A stretch of 64,000 nucleotides of DNA from Tranzscheliella williamsii. Lineage: Eukaryota; Basidiomycota; Ustilaginomycetes; Ustilaginales; Ustilaginaceae. How positions within the stretch are numbered: the stretch's first letter is position 1; every line of letters starts with the position of its first letter. Below the pieces are notes generated by a model, which saw nothing but the letters and a program-made list of their open reading frames with translations, was not told the origin of the DNA and did not search any database. Shown here piece by piece: positions 1 through 9,159 of this stretch. The stretch is from assembly GCA_023212725.1 (NCBI GenBank), contig JALBYF010000068.1:1-64000 (forward strand), read 5' to 3'. A program made the position numbers and the translations under genes.

Positions 1-76
1 AGACTCTTAATTGCAAGGGTTTCCGAGCTTGTCTCGGGTCATCTGAATGTCGTGGGTTCGAGCCCCACGTTGGGAG
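1..76 (+). tRNA. tRNA-Lys(CTT), 5' part missing, with intron
   Basis: Only the anticodon arm onward lies in the window. The anticodon loop reads C-T-CTT-A, interrupted after position 37 by an intron at 10-40 (31 nt), then A38 and the 3' stem TCTGA (42-46). The T arm GTGGG/CCCAC with loop TTCGAGC lies at 52-68, the 3' acceptor strand GTTGGGA at 69-75 and a discriminator G at 76. The intron carries a CCGAG/CTCGG hairpin also seen in the tRNA-Lys(TTT) intron at 6060-6086. A run of nine T follows at 80-88. The acceptor 5' strand and D arm lie outside the window, so pairing there cannot be checked. Confidence 0.88.
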
Positions 77-79
77 AGG

Positions 80-88
80 TTTTTTTTT
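80..88 (+). terminator. RNA polymerase III terminator of tRNA-Lys(CTT)
   Basis: Nine consecutive T start four bases after the discriminator base, which is a strong Pol III stop signal on the coding strand. Confidence 0.8.
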
Positions 89-353
89 GCTCTCTTCTGC
101 CTGGTTAGGTAGGGTTGGGATTGAGCGGTGAACTGCTCGATACTGGCCGGGGCCAGCCTGATCTCTATGCCTTGCGAGGAACAGCGCGCCTGACAAGCAA
201 GCATGGAAAGCATAGTGATGGATGCGGCAACAAAGGCGTAGATTTATTGGTAGCAATAGGACAGCAGGTGACTTTGTTGTAAGCAGTGTGATAGATGTAG
301 AGTACAGTAAGGGTGAGCCAGCATGGTGCGAGTGGCGGGGTCGAACGCGGTGC

Positions 354-3300
354 CTACGTATGTTCGTGCTGGGCGGGAGTGTTTTCTCTCGAGCTTGATG
401 GGAGCGGCTGTGGAGTCAGCCCGGTCGGCGGGGTCAGCGGTGTCTGCGGGGTGAGGGGTCTGGCATCTTGCTGGCCGGAGACCGCCTCGGCAGGCGGACC
501 GAGGAGGTCCATGAAGGTGGCAAGCCGGGCGCGGTTGCCGCCGGCCCTCGAGGTGAGATACTCGACCAGTCCGGTGCGGAGGTCTGGCTGGAGATTCACC
601 ACCTGGCGCAGCTGCTCTTTGGGCAGCTGTATCAGCGCGCCGAACGAGCTCGGAGCGGTCTGTTTGGCGCACAATATGAAGCCCTTCCAGAGCGGCGGAT
701 TCAGCCAGATCTTTTTGGTGATCAGCCGAGACAAGAGGTTCTTACTGACGTACCCCGACAGCGACTTGTACGTCGAGACTGCCATAATCACGGTGCGCAT
801 AAAGAGCATAGGCAAGTGCTGATCCTCCGAAATTTGATTCAGCACAGCTGCCAGCACCTCCGAACGGTACACATCCGTCATACTGAAGCAGATCTGGATG
901 GCATCGCTCGCATTCTTCTGGCCGATCTCCTCCTCGGCGTGGTGTAGCAGTCCCATCAGCTCAACCGGCGTCAGCAGCTCGGTTTGTCTCACTCGCGGTA
1001 AGTTGGAGGATACCGAACCGAACCCCTGCGGAGGCATCTGCACAATCGACTGGAAAACCGACTTGACCAAGGCTCGGTCTTCGGGCAACTTCGTCGAGAG
1101 GATCGTTACCACCTTGGGCAGCTGTTTCATGATCTCGGCCTTGTCCAAATCTGCCATGATCGGGACCAAGAATCGCGGATCGACATTCTCACGCGTCTCG
1201 ACCATCTCCTTGACCAGCGTTACCAGCGCCGGCGTCCGGCCCTTCTCGGTCAGGGTTTTCAGGATGCCCAGCGCCAGCGAGTCCGCTCCCGCTGGGAAAT
1301 CTCGCAGCAGCGTCAGTAGCCGAGAGTGATGTGGCCCAAGCGCGCGTATCAGGTTGACAATGTGCTTCCGGATGGCTTCCTGCACGAACTTCGGAGTCTT
1401 TGGGTACGCCTGGAAGATCTCGTCTAGCATGTCGGGGATCTTGGTGCACAGCGAGAACGGAAGCTCGACGAACCGGAGTACGTCTTCTTCATCTGTTGGG
1501 TATCTCGCCTCGGATTGTGCCACCACCTCTTTGACTTCAGTGCCCCCGTCGCCAAGGCCCGGCTCTTCGGTTTCTGCCTTGATCATTGCCCCGTTCGGAT
1601 CAGAACCTTCGCCCTCCACTGCTGCTGCTGCTACTTTGGCAGGCGCCTCAGCGGGCGTTTCAATAAGCAGGTTTAAGCTGCTCCGAGCGAAAGCGAGAAT
1701 GGTGCCTTCCAAAGAGCTGTTGCTTCCGGCGCACTGCTTGATGGCGATGATGGCCCTTGCACGTGTCGTGCGTTCACTGGTCCTGGTGAGCTGCAGGAGC
1801 TTAGTGGCAGCTTGATCTCGCAGCATCGGCCGTGAGATACAGATGTCCTGCAGAGTGGACATGCCTGCAATCATCTTGTTCTTGTCTTTGCTCAATTCAG
1901 CGACTATGTCCATCACCGATGGCGGAATCTCAGGCAGATCAGCCAAGAAAGCAGCAAGACTGCGATCTTTTGCATCGATCGTGGGGATCCAAGCTTGCAA
2001 CAGCTTTTCGAGCCATACCGAGTAACGCGAAGCCGAAGCCGAAGAGGATTGCTTGCGGCGGACCCGGTCGCAGAACCATTCCTCAGCCATCCAAGACACC
2101 GCAAAGCGGGAGCGTCGAGCGAAGTCCGCTTTGACAAACTCAAACATCATGGTACGGATAACATCAGCCTGCGCGGGCAAGGGCCTGGTTGTCTTGTCCT
2201 CACCCACAACAACCTTTTTGGTATCAGGCTCTGCAGTTGTCGAGGTGAAATAAGGCTCCGAGAAACCCCTGGTCGCCAGCCGGATGACAAGTGATGACCA
2301 CAGTGCTTGAGTTCCCGAGTCCGCTCTAGAGGCGGGAACGGCAGGTGATGAAATGCTGCTGCCGAACTCACATATGCGGTTGATAGTATCCTTGATGAGC
2401 CCATCCGATTCGCTTAGAGACAGGTATTCTGGAGGAGCAAGAGCGAAATTCTCAATCGCTGTAAGCGAAAGGTCCTCGGCATCTGTCTCCTCGTCTCCCT
2501 CTATTAGCGCCTGTCCTCCGGCCACAGCCAGCGTCGCCGGATCGGCAAGGGTGTCAAGGTCCTCTTCGGCCAGATCCATCTTGAGCGGATCTTGCACGTC
2601 TAGTTCCTCACCCTCCTGGAACAAGTCAGCTTCCGTCTCGGGTTTGACGGATTCGGTGAACCCGTTTGCAGGTGCCGGATTCGTTTGAGGAGGGACCGGG
2701 ACCGGGACGGCGGGTGGTGGCGGTGGAGTGGCAGTCGTCCCCAAGGAGGAGGATGGCAAGGAAGGCACATCGGCAGGCAGATTCTCCCTCATGCGCGCGA
2801 TGGCGGAATGCAGCTCTGGCTCGGTTAATGCCTGTAGGTTAGCGATGATGAGGTCGATGACGAGGGTGATAGGCAAGGTCTTGACGTCGAATGCAGCGAG
2901 AGGATTCGAGCCCACACCTCCGGTCGTCCGGGCAGAGGCCGTCCGGAAGGCTTCTCCACCAACGGTTGGCTGCTGGCTCGATGCCACGGCTTCAGGCTGT
3001 TCTTCTGTCTTGATGCGTTTGGGCGCCTCAAGCTCCTGGTCGATTCTTTGCCGCTTCCTTTTGGCTTCTGCCTCCTTCTGCATTTGGTACATCCGCGCTG
3101 CTTCCTCCATCCTCTTCTGCTGCGCCTCGAGTGCTTTCTGCAGCGATCCACCTTCGGGACCTGCGAGCTGATTGCGGATGAAATGGAGGTAAAAGATGCG
3201 AACAGTCTTTTCAACGTTTCTGACCTGCATGTGCGAAAGGGTGGTGAGGCTGGCTGGAGTCCAGGTTGCCATGGCACGCAGTATAATAGTGCACAACTGA

Positions 3301-4022
3301 GGTCGTGACTTGGCAAGGATGGCGAGAGCGTTGATAGAGGCCATGATGAGGTCGGCGACGTCCGTAGTGAATATAAGAGTAATGATCTGGCGGAATAAAT
3401 TGTTCCCTTCCTCTTCCAGCGCCGTAATATGGAGAAAAGGATGGGTGGAAGGAAGAGTGTTGAGGCTGACGTCGTTCTTGAGTTGCGCTCTGGGATCGGA
3501 CGATGCTCGCAATTGAACCTGTATAACACGCTGGTAGCATTTGATGGCAGAAACCCTGGTGCCTTTACTGCCGTGGTCGAAGAGATGGATAATTCGAGCC
3601 TTGATTGCCTGGACGGACTGCCACAGGGCTGCTTTGGAACGGTCGTTGGAGACAAGGCGAAAGAGGGCAGGATACATGCTCGAAAAGCATTGTGTGGCGA
3701 TTTTGGTCAATTTGGGTTGGCCGTCGTTGATGAGGAGGAGGATGGCGTCGGGAGCGTGAATAGCTAGCGTGGCGCGCGTATCCTGCGAAAGGGCAGGCCG
3801 GCAGAATGCGAGATCCATGACCTCGGCAATCCATCTTTTGATAGTCGAGCTGCATTTTGGAAGCAGAGAGATGAGGGATGGTAAAAGGATCGGGATGTTC
3901 CCCGGCTGGAGCGAAAGAAGATTGTAAAGTTGCGAGAGGTGATGCGTTTCATCGTCTTTTGTGGGCGAATTGAGTGCTGCGCTGAGCAAACCCAGGGCGT
4001 CGGTATTCGTCGGAGCGGCCAT
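354..4022 (-). CDS. PTA1: Symplekin/Pta1, scaffold of the mRNA 3'-end processing complex
   Basis: One uninterrupted frame of 1,222 residues from an ATG (4020-4022). The N-terminal ~300 residues form a HEAT-like helical array typical of symplekin. A charged helix rich in Glu, Lys and Arg (about 300-335) and a Pro/Ser/acid-rich linker (about 340-540) follow. The last third (about 880-1170) matches the symplekin C-terminal domain, with segments such as FVQEAIRKHIVNLI and LTPVELMGLLHH. Known family role: symplekin/Pta1 holds the cleavage and polyadenylation factors together and contacts the Ssu72 CTD phosphatase. It sits divergently from VMA10 with a 764-bp gap. The tail after about 1180 is Thr/Pro-rich and low complexity. 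Family assignment is firm; the absence of introns is read directly. Confidence 0.92.
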   Translation of the reverse strand: MAAPTNTDALGLLSAALNSPTKDDETHHLSQLYNLLSLQPGNIPILLPSLISLLPKCSSTIKRWIAEVMDLAFCRPALSQDTRATLAIHAPDAILLLINDGQPKLTKIATQCFSSMYPALFRLVSNDRSKAALWQSVQAIKARIIHLFDHGSKGTRVSAIKCYQRVIQVQLRASSDPRAQLKNDVSLNTLPSTHPFLHITALEEEGNNLFRQIITLIFTTDVADLIMASINALAILAKSRPQLCTIILRAMATWTPASLTTLSHMQVRNVEKTVRIFYLHFIRNQLAGPEGGSLQKALEAQQKRMEEAARMYQMQKEAEAKRKRQRIDQELEAPKRIKTEEQPEAVASSQQPTVGGEAFRTASARTTGGVGSNPLAAFDVKTLPITLVIDLIIANLQALTEPELHSAIARMRENLPADVPSLPSSSLGTTATPPPPPAVPVPVPPQTNPAPANGFTESVKPETEADLFQEGEELDVQDPLKMDLAEEDLDTLADPATLAVAGGQALIEGDEETDAEDLSLTAIENFALAPPEYLSLSESDGLIKDTINRICEFGSSISSPAVPASRADSGTQALWSSLVIRLATRGFSEPYFTSTTAEPDTKKVVVGEDKTTRPLPAQADVIRTMMFEFVKADFARRSRFAVSWMAEEWFCDRVRRKQSSSASASRYSVWLEKLLQAWIPTIDAKDRSLAAFLADLPEIPPSVMDIVAELSKDKNKMIAGMSTLQDICISRPMLRDQAATKLLQLTRTSERTTRARAIIAIKQCAGSNSSLEGTILAFARSSLNLLIETPAEAPAKVAAAAVEGEGSDPNGAMIKAETEEPGLGDGGTEVKEVVAQSEARYPTDEEDVLRFVELPFSLCTKIPDMLDEIFQAYPKTPKFVQEAIRKHIVNLIRALGPHHSRLLTLLRDFPAGADSLALGILKTLTEKGRTPALVTLVKEMVETRENVDPRFLVPIMADLDKAEIMKQLPKVVTILSTKLPEDRALVKSVFQSIVQMPPQGFGSVSSNLPRVRQTELLTPVELMGLLHHAEEEIGQKNASDAIQICFSMTDVYRSEVLAAVLNQISEDQHLPMLFMRTVIMAVSTYKSLSGYVSKNLLSRLITKKIWLNPPLWKGFILCAKQTAPSSFGALIQLPKEQLRQVVNLQPDLRTGLVEYLTSRAGGNRARLATFMDLLGPPAEAVSGQQDARPLTPQTPLTPPTGLTPQPLPSSSRENTPAQHEHT

Positions 4023-4786
4023 GGCTACTCAACACAGTAACCGCGTTCACTACTCGGCGTAACGTCGTTCGCTTGATCGGCGCTTTGTCGTTCCAGAGGA
4101 GGATGTTGACCCTGGCCAGCTAGGGCCGGCTTTTGAAGGATACAAGGATCACGATCAGCCCGGGATGACTGGATAAGACTCGACCGCTAAGACTTGGGCA
4201 GTAGCAGTGGCGACATGAAGGCTTAGTACGGAAAAAGCTGGAGGCGTGCTGAATCGAGCAGAAGCGAGTCGAGGTAAACAAGGTGGAACGCAAGCCTTCA
4301 AATGAAACTGGCAGCCGCTATCGCCAACCGCCCAAAAACAGCTGCAAAGCCAGTGCAGTGCAGTTCTTCTCCCAGAGGGGCTCCGCGTACGTGCTCGGTA
4401 GCCGGTATCTCTGCCGGGTGGTGTAAGGGTAGGGAGCAGACGAGCGAGTGGGTGAGGATATGACTTCCATTGGCCGATCTTCTTTACCTCTTTCTCGTGT
4501 GACGCCTCCTCCACCAGTTTATATTTTATTCGCTCCTTTTGTATAAGCAGCGGGGCACTTTGTAGTCGATCACTAACAAGAATCAGATTCACGTCGAGAC
4601 AGTAACTGTTAGATCGTAAAAGCGGCATCGGCGCACGGATGTGGGAAAGGGGCCGCACGTCCAGGATAGGTTCGACGCTATCATTGTTGCAACCGTTTCA
4701 GTATTGAGTCCACCTTGACTAGTCCCGTCTCTCTATCCCAACTCGATCTCTCGACAAGTCAGCTCACACAACGTCCTAAGAGCACG
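4023..4786. promoter_or_regulatory. Divergent promoter region, symplekin / VMA10
   Basis: 764 bp between two start codons pointing outward. No conserved open frame was recognised. An AT-rich patch (about 4516-4535) lies in the middle, and a short pyrimidine-rich stretch (about 4718-4755) precedes the VMA10 start. No specific factor site can be assigned. Confidence 0.45.
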
Positions 4787-5523
4787 ATGGTATGTAGCAA
4801 GTCCACCTGACCCTCCTCGCCTGCGGCCTAAGGCCTGACTAACTCATATTGCTGTCTACGCCTGATGTTGACTTGTTGCCCTTGCTGCACTCGACAGGCC
4901 GCTCAGCAATCGCAAGGTATTCAGACCCTTCTGGAGGCCGAGAAGGAAGCCTCCAAGATTGTACAGAAGGCCCGAACTTGTAGGTATCTCCCTGTGCTCG
5001 ACGCCTTGTCCCGTCGCCGCTAGCCAAGGCCGCAAACTTTTGTCCATTCGTGTTGCTCAACCTCGCACGTTCTTGCATCACAAATGGCGGCACAGACCGC
5101 ACCCAGAAGCTCAAGGATGCTCGCAATGAAGCGTCTAAAGAAATTGAAGAGTTAAAGGCAAAGAAGGAGAAGGAGTTCACTGACTTCCAGAAGCAGGTAT
5201 GTCTTTCATCGTAACCTGACTCTGACTCTGTCGCCGCTGCCCTGGCAATGGTTTGTCGAAGGTCTCTTGCTGTGTTGCCGAAAGGCTGACACTTCTGTGC
5301 TACCATCTCACGGTATACCACGGTGCAACAATAGAACGAGGGCTCGTCCTCCACTTCTCAGAGCGCTGTAGACAAGGACACCGAAGAGAAGCTCAACGAG
5401 CTCAACGGTGCCTTTGAGACCAACCGGGAGAAAGTCATCTCCAAAATGCTTGATAGGGTCGTTGAGGTGAAGACGGAGCTGCATCGCAACCTGCAGCTTC
5501 AACAGAAACGACAGAAAGCATAG
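4787..5523 (+). CDS. VMA10: V-type proton ATPase subunit G (Vma10), four exons
   Basis: Spliced from 4787-4789, 4898-4979, 5096-5196 and 5335-5523, giving 124 residues. All introns are GT..AG and phases agree. The first coding exon is the ATG alone, followed directly by GTATGT. The protein begins MAAQQSQGIQTLLEAEKEA and continues through ARTYRTQKLKDARNEA, the hallmark of V-ATPase G subunits. The remainder is a Lys/Glu-rich helix ending QQKRQKA. Length fits the family (about 114-126). Known role: with subunit E it forms the peripheral stalk that couples V1 to Vo on vacuolar membranes. Family and exon structure are both well supported by conserved sequence across each junction. Confidence 0.93.
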
Positions 5524-6022
5524 ACTGTAGCTACACCTGTGGCCCCGGCTCTTCACGCTCTTTCCCTGTTTCTCCGTCTCCCCCGCCTCCACTTGGCCTT
5601 GCCAACTCTTGGCTCTTCACAGCCGCTTACAATGCAGCGCTTGTGCTGGAACCGGCGCTATGCCGCCCACCTGTAGATATCCACTTCGCCCACTTTCAGC
5701 CCCATTTGTCTCTTATGCGCTGCACACGGCGCATGTTACCGACCTTAGGTGCGGCAGTCTGCGCGGCTTGATCGCATCTGCATCGGTGTTGATGTTAGCA
5801 GTACACGAGCTACAGTCCTCCAGGGAACATGCAGCTTTTTGTCTTGGGCGGCCCACCACTAGAGCACAAACCCGATCCCTGGCATCCGTGTACAACCACC
5901 TGGTGTAACGCCTATAGACTTTTCCCATTGGGCACCGTGAACGAACGGCCACAACAAGCTTCCGAGGTCGGGCGATCAGATGCAGGAGATATACCTCAAA
6001 CGAGATCAGATTGTCGACTCCG
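5524..6022. other. Intergenic, no gene seen
   Basis: 499 bp holding the VMA10 3' UTR and the tRNA-Lys(TTT) 5' flank. Short frames on both strands have no recognisable protein signature. Confidence 0.5.
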
Positions 6023-6122
6023 TCCCGATTAGCTCAGTCGGTAGAGCGTCAGACTTTTAAAAGTTTCCGAGGATAGTCTCGGGTTAATCTGAATGTCAGG
6101 GGTTCGAGCCCCCTATTGGGAG
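6023..6122 (+). tRNA. tRNA-Lys(TTT) with 27-nt intron
   Basis: The acceptor stem TCCCGAT (6023-6029) pairs with ATTGGGA (6115-6121), with one G-T pair, and the discriminator is G6122. The D arm is GCTC..GAGC. The anticodon stem is TCAGA/TCTGA around the loop C-T-TTT-A|A, and the T arm is CAGGGG-type with TTCGAGC. The intron is 6060-6086, in the canonical place after position 37. The mature length is 73 nt without CCA. T runs at 6130-6135 and 6140-6145 follow. Confidence 0.95.
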
Positions 6123-6129
6123 TCGTCAA

Positions 6130-6145
6130 TTTTTTGGTCTTTTTT
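6130..6145 (+). terminator. RNA polymerase III terminator of tRNA-Lys(TTT)
   Basis: Two T6 runs separated by four bases begin eight bases after the mature 3' end. Confidence 0.75.
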
Positions 6146-6650
6146 ATCATATACGGGCATCGCCAGTCTGCAACATGCAAGATCGAAATTGGTGTTACGT
6201 CGGAACTCGGCAGTTCCAGACGGACCGCATATATGTTCACGGATCTGAGGCAGTGTCGCCCCCTTCTCCTCCAGTCACTCTCTTGCGCAACGCCATTAGG
6301 ATGAGTGTACTACAGGAGGACTCTTGAGGCATGGCACAGTGGGGGCCGCTGTAGCAATTGAAGACGTTTCCGGCCAACCGCTGATTGCCATGGATGCAGA
6401 CTTCTTAGTGCGCGGACGATGCAACAACGTCCGCTACGTGTCTCGAGCAAGTTCATTCTTGCTTTGTAGAACAGGGTAGCCTGAAGCTACCTGACGGCAC
6501 TGATCGCGGTTGGATGACCCGGTGCCTTTGGCACTCTTTGCTTCATCGACTGGATGGCGTCGACGACCCTTGCACTCCGCGCATGGGGCCGCGTTTCAAG
6601 TATAAGAGGAGGCCACCCGTGGTTGGTGGTGATTCTTCCACGATGAGTGA

Positions 6651-7089
6651 CTCGCGCAGGTCAAGCATGAACCAGACCAGTTCAAAACAGCCGTCATAGC
6701 TAGGGATTCATATTGTTTGGTCTCCGGCGCATGGTATGATGAATGCACAGCCGCCCATATCCTCCCACAGAGCCGCCCAGAATACTTACACAGACGTGTT
6801 GAATGACCCAACCCGGAATATGTTTTCGGGCGAGTGTGGAATCTTGCTTGAAGACAGCTTGCACCATGCTTTTGATCGTGGCGGATTCGCCCTCTATCCT
6901 CTGGACAATGGTGACTTGGTTGTCCATTTCTTTGTAAAAAAGTCGCAAGCTCATCACCACGGGAAGTTGATCAAGCGGGAGTACTTTCGCTCGCCAGAGG
7001 AGTTTTACCCGCATCCTGACCTTCTGCGCTTCCACTATGCGCAGTGCGCTATGATGCGCTTCCTTGGCTACTTTCGGGGCTTTGCTTGA
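6651..7089 (+). pseudogene. HNH-nuclease domain remnant (HNH_2-like), frameshifted
   Basis: Two overlapping frames encode consecutive parts of one HNH domain. Frame 1 (about 6660-6785) reads RDSYCLVSG and then AAHILPQSRPEY, the Cys motif and first His motif of this family. Frame 2 (6787-7089) reads GILLEDSLHHAFDRG, VVHFF and LLRFHYAQC, the second His motif and C-terminal part. The frames differ by one base, with the switch at about 6786 inside GAATACTTAC. Frame 1 continues to a stop soon after the switch, and an upstream stop at 6648 separates it from any ATG, although CAG at 6657-6659 could be a splice acceptor. Known: HNH domains of this type occur in many uncharacterised basidiomycete proteins. 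Inference: a decayed gene, or a sequencing indel. Confidence 0.6.
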
Positions 7090-7370
7090 TCGAACTTTGC
7101 GGACGCCCACCGGACCCTCACAATCCCACCGCTACGGAGACAAAATGCCAGCCTAACCGTCCCTATCGCCCAGAGAGTCGGCAGCTTGTAATCTTCGTGT
7201 CGCGGCCGCTGTGCCCTCCGACAAACTAATGTTATCAATGCAATGTCAGATGCTTTCACCTCTGCTTGAATTGATGTAGAAGCGACAAGCGCCAACAGAG
7301 ACTTCTCTTTGTGAGCAGCCGTCAACAAGCAGCAATATATACGCAATGCGTAGCCACCGACTCATTAAAA

Positions 7371-7472
7371 GGTTTCTTGGCGCAGTTGGTTAGCGCGTCT
7401 CCTTAACAATTCTGATCTCCAGATCGTTAAGGCTTACGGAGGAGGTCGCCGGTTCGAACCCGGCAGAAATCA
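7371..7472 (+). tRNA. tRNA-Val(AAC) with 28-nt intron
   Basis: Acceptor GGTTTCT/AGAAATC with discriminator A7472, D arm GCGC/GCGC, anticodon stem TCTCC/GGAGG and loop T-T-AAC-A|C. The T arm is GCCGG-TTCGAAC-CCGGC. The GGTTTC..GAAATCA ends are typical of fungal valine tRNA. The intron is 7409-7436, after position 37. Mature length is 74 nt without CCA. Within the intron, GTTAAGG (7426-7432) can pair with CCTTAAC (7401-7407), which includes the anticodon. Confidence 0.94.
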
Positions 7473-7479
7473 TTTTGCC

Positions 7480-7487
7480 TTTTTTTT
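7480..7487 (+). terminator. RNA polymerase III terminator of tRNA-Val(AAC)
   Basis: A weaker T4 lies at 7473-7476, then T8 at 7480-7487 on the coding strand; a further T run follows at about 7492-7498. Confidence 0.75.
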
Positions 7488-7764
7488 CTACTTTTTTTGC
7501 CTTTTTTAGCCACACATTGTGATTCCACCCCACAAGTGCATCCTATCTCTGGCCTTATGCAACGAAACAGTAACGCCATAGCGCCATGACTGATACCGTG
7601 AAGACCAGGTCACACGGGTCTGCAACGGCCTGACGGAAGTACGCCATCAAATTCCCTGGAACGAAGTTCCTGAATAGAAGTTCGGCGACAACGTGGCCTC
7701 AGAGCCGGAGGAAGTGCACTCCGCTTTTGCTGCGGATAGAGTCCGCATGCAGGTGGCGTGCGGC

Positions 7765-9159
7765 TCAAGCGTCTGGGAGAGTATAGGAGGGTTGGATGAT
7801 ATCGAGCCTAACGGTAGACGTTGCCTCTGCTTCTACGCCCGGCTCGGCCTTCACTCGCGGCGCCGAGCCGACGCCGCGGGACAGTGGCGCCTGCAGGTGC
7901 TGCACGAGGCGGCGGAGGCTGGCGAGAACGCGTGCCTTGTCGTCTAGGAAATGGGTGGTGACGCGTGCAGACGAGGAGGGTGAGACAAAGAAGAAGGTGA
8001 CATTCTCGGTGCTCAATGCGTCCGAAGCCGCGGGAGGCGTATGCACCATACAGAACGGCAGGATGCCATAGCCAGAGTCATCCTTGGACTGACCTTTCTT
8101 GTAGAGCGGCCGCGCTTTGCTTGGCGATCGGCCACTTTCGCCTCCGGTTTCCTCCTTCTTCAGGAGTGGGGGAGGCGGAGCAGAAGCCTGAAGGACGGAT
8201 GCTGGGATCTCGATCTCCAGATATGGATAGCCAGGTTTAGGCGTCTCCTTGCTATCTTCGCCGGCGCGCCGACCTTTGCCTTTGACAGACTTCAAGGCTG
8301 GTATCGCTCCGTTCTGGCGCAGGCCTTTGGTGAAGGCTTCCGAGATGCCCTTGCCGACAAAGCAGACAGTCCTGGGCTTGTATCGGACCACTTTTTCTAG
8401 CAGCCGCGGAACGCCGTCGATCAGCTCCTTCGGCAGGAGCTCGCTGCCTTCGGCCGTCGGCCTGCCAGCTAGGTTGGTAAGACCGAGAGAAAAGGGCGTG
8501 AGGCTGGGAAAGTCGACGTCTTGTTCGGGCTTCATACGGATGGAGGTGATGCCAGCCAAATGCAATGCCGGGTAGAAGTGGTTGGAACGGTGCGCGAAAT
8601 GGTGCCCCGACGAGGACGAGGTGACGCCTGGGTTGATGCCGCAGAACATGATATCGTTGTGTAGCGCAAACAAATCGGGCAGACCTTCGAGGTGCGCATA
8701 GATCGAGCCGGAAGCGGAATTGGGGTCGTCGCGGAGGCGTTTGATTCTCTTGCGGAGGCTCCTGTTCTTCATTGGACTTGCACTGGCAAGGGATCTAGGG
8801 GAAGACGACGACGAGGACCGTCTTCGGGTCGAGCTGGATGGGGCGCTATTATCGTAAACGTCATCGCAGCTGTCTACCTCGGAGTCGGAGCTGGCATTGC
8901 CATCCTCGAAGAGCGCAGAAGCTTCCACTACGCTACGCTTCGCTCTCGTGCTTCTCCGGAGCGGGGAAAGCAAGCTAGAGCTTGAAGATGAAGGCGAGGC
9001 AGCGGCTTCGGACGAATCTACGTATCCGAACGTGGTGGCAAAATGGCTGGGAAGCTTCGAGGGTGACACGATCGCTGCATCGTTGCCACCCGCAATGCTC
9101 GCTTCTCGCAAGATCGTTCCGGCATCGGGGCCAAAGTCACGCTTAACCTGAGTTGGCAT
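7765..9159 (-). CDS. thp1: G/T(U)-mismatch DNA glycosylase, TDG/Mug family (Thp1-like)
   Basis: I start at the ATG 9157-9159 (MPTQVKRD). The open frame continues upstream to 9222 but has no other ATG. The protein is 464 residues. The first ~150 are Ser-rich and basic (SPLRRSTRAKR, LRKRIKRLR) and probably disordered, with likely DNA binding. The catalytic core starts near residue 160, with FCGINPG at about 173-178 (the Asn is the catalytic residue in Mug/TDG), then HHFAHRSNHFYPALH. VCFVGKGISEAF is the matching middle motif, and GILPFCMVHTPPAAS precedes the last strand. A linker rich in Lys, Glu and Ser interrupts the second half. Known role: removal of T or U opposite G to start base-excision repair. 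Family firm, orthology to S. pombe Thp1 likely. Confidence 0.88.
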   Translation of the reverse strand: MPTQVKRDFGPDAGTILREASIAGGNDAAIVSPSKLPSHFATTFGYVDSSEAAASPSSSSSSLLSPLRRSTRAKRSVVEASALFEDGNASSDSEVDSCDDVYDNSAPSSSTRRRSSSSSSPRSLASASPMKNRSLRKRIKRLRDDPNSASGSIYAHLEGLPDLFALHNDIMFCGINPGVTSSSSGHHFAHRSNHFYPALHLAGITSIRMKPEQDVDFPSLTPFSLGLTNLAGRPTAEGSELLPKELIDGVPRLLEKVVRYKPRTVCFVGKGISEAFTKGLRQNGAIPALKSVKGKGRRAGEDSKETPKPGYPYLEIEIPASVLQASAPPPPLLKKEETGGESGRSPSKARPLYKKGQSKDDSGYGILPFCMVHTPPAASDALSTENVTFFFVSPSSSARVTTHFLDDKARVLASLRRLVQHLQAPLSRGVGSAPRVKAEPGVEAEATSTVRLDIIQPSYTLPDA

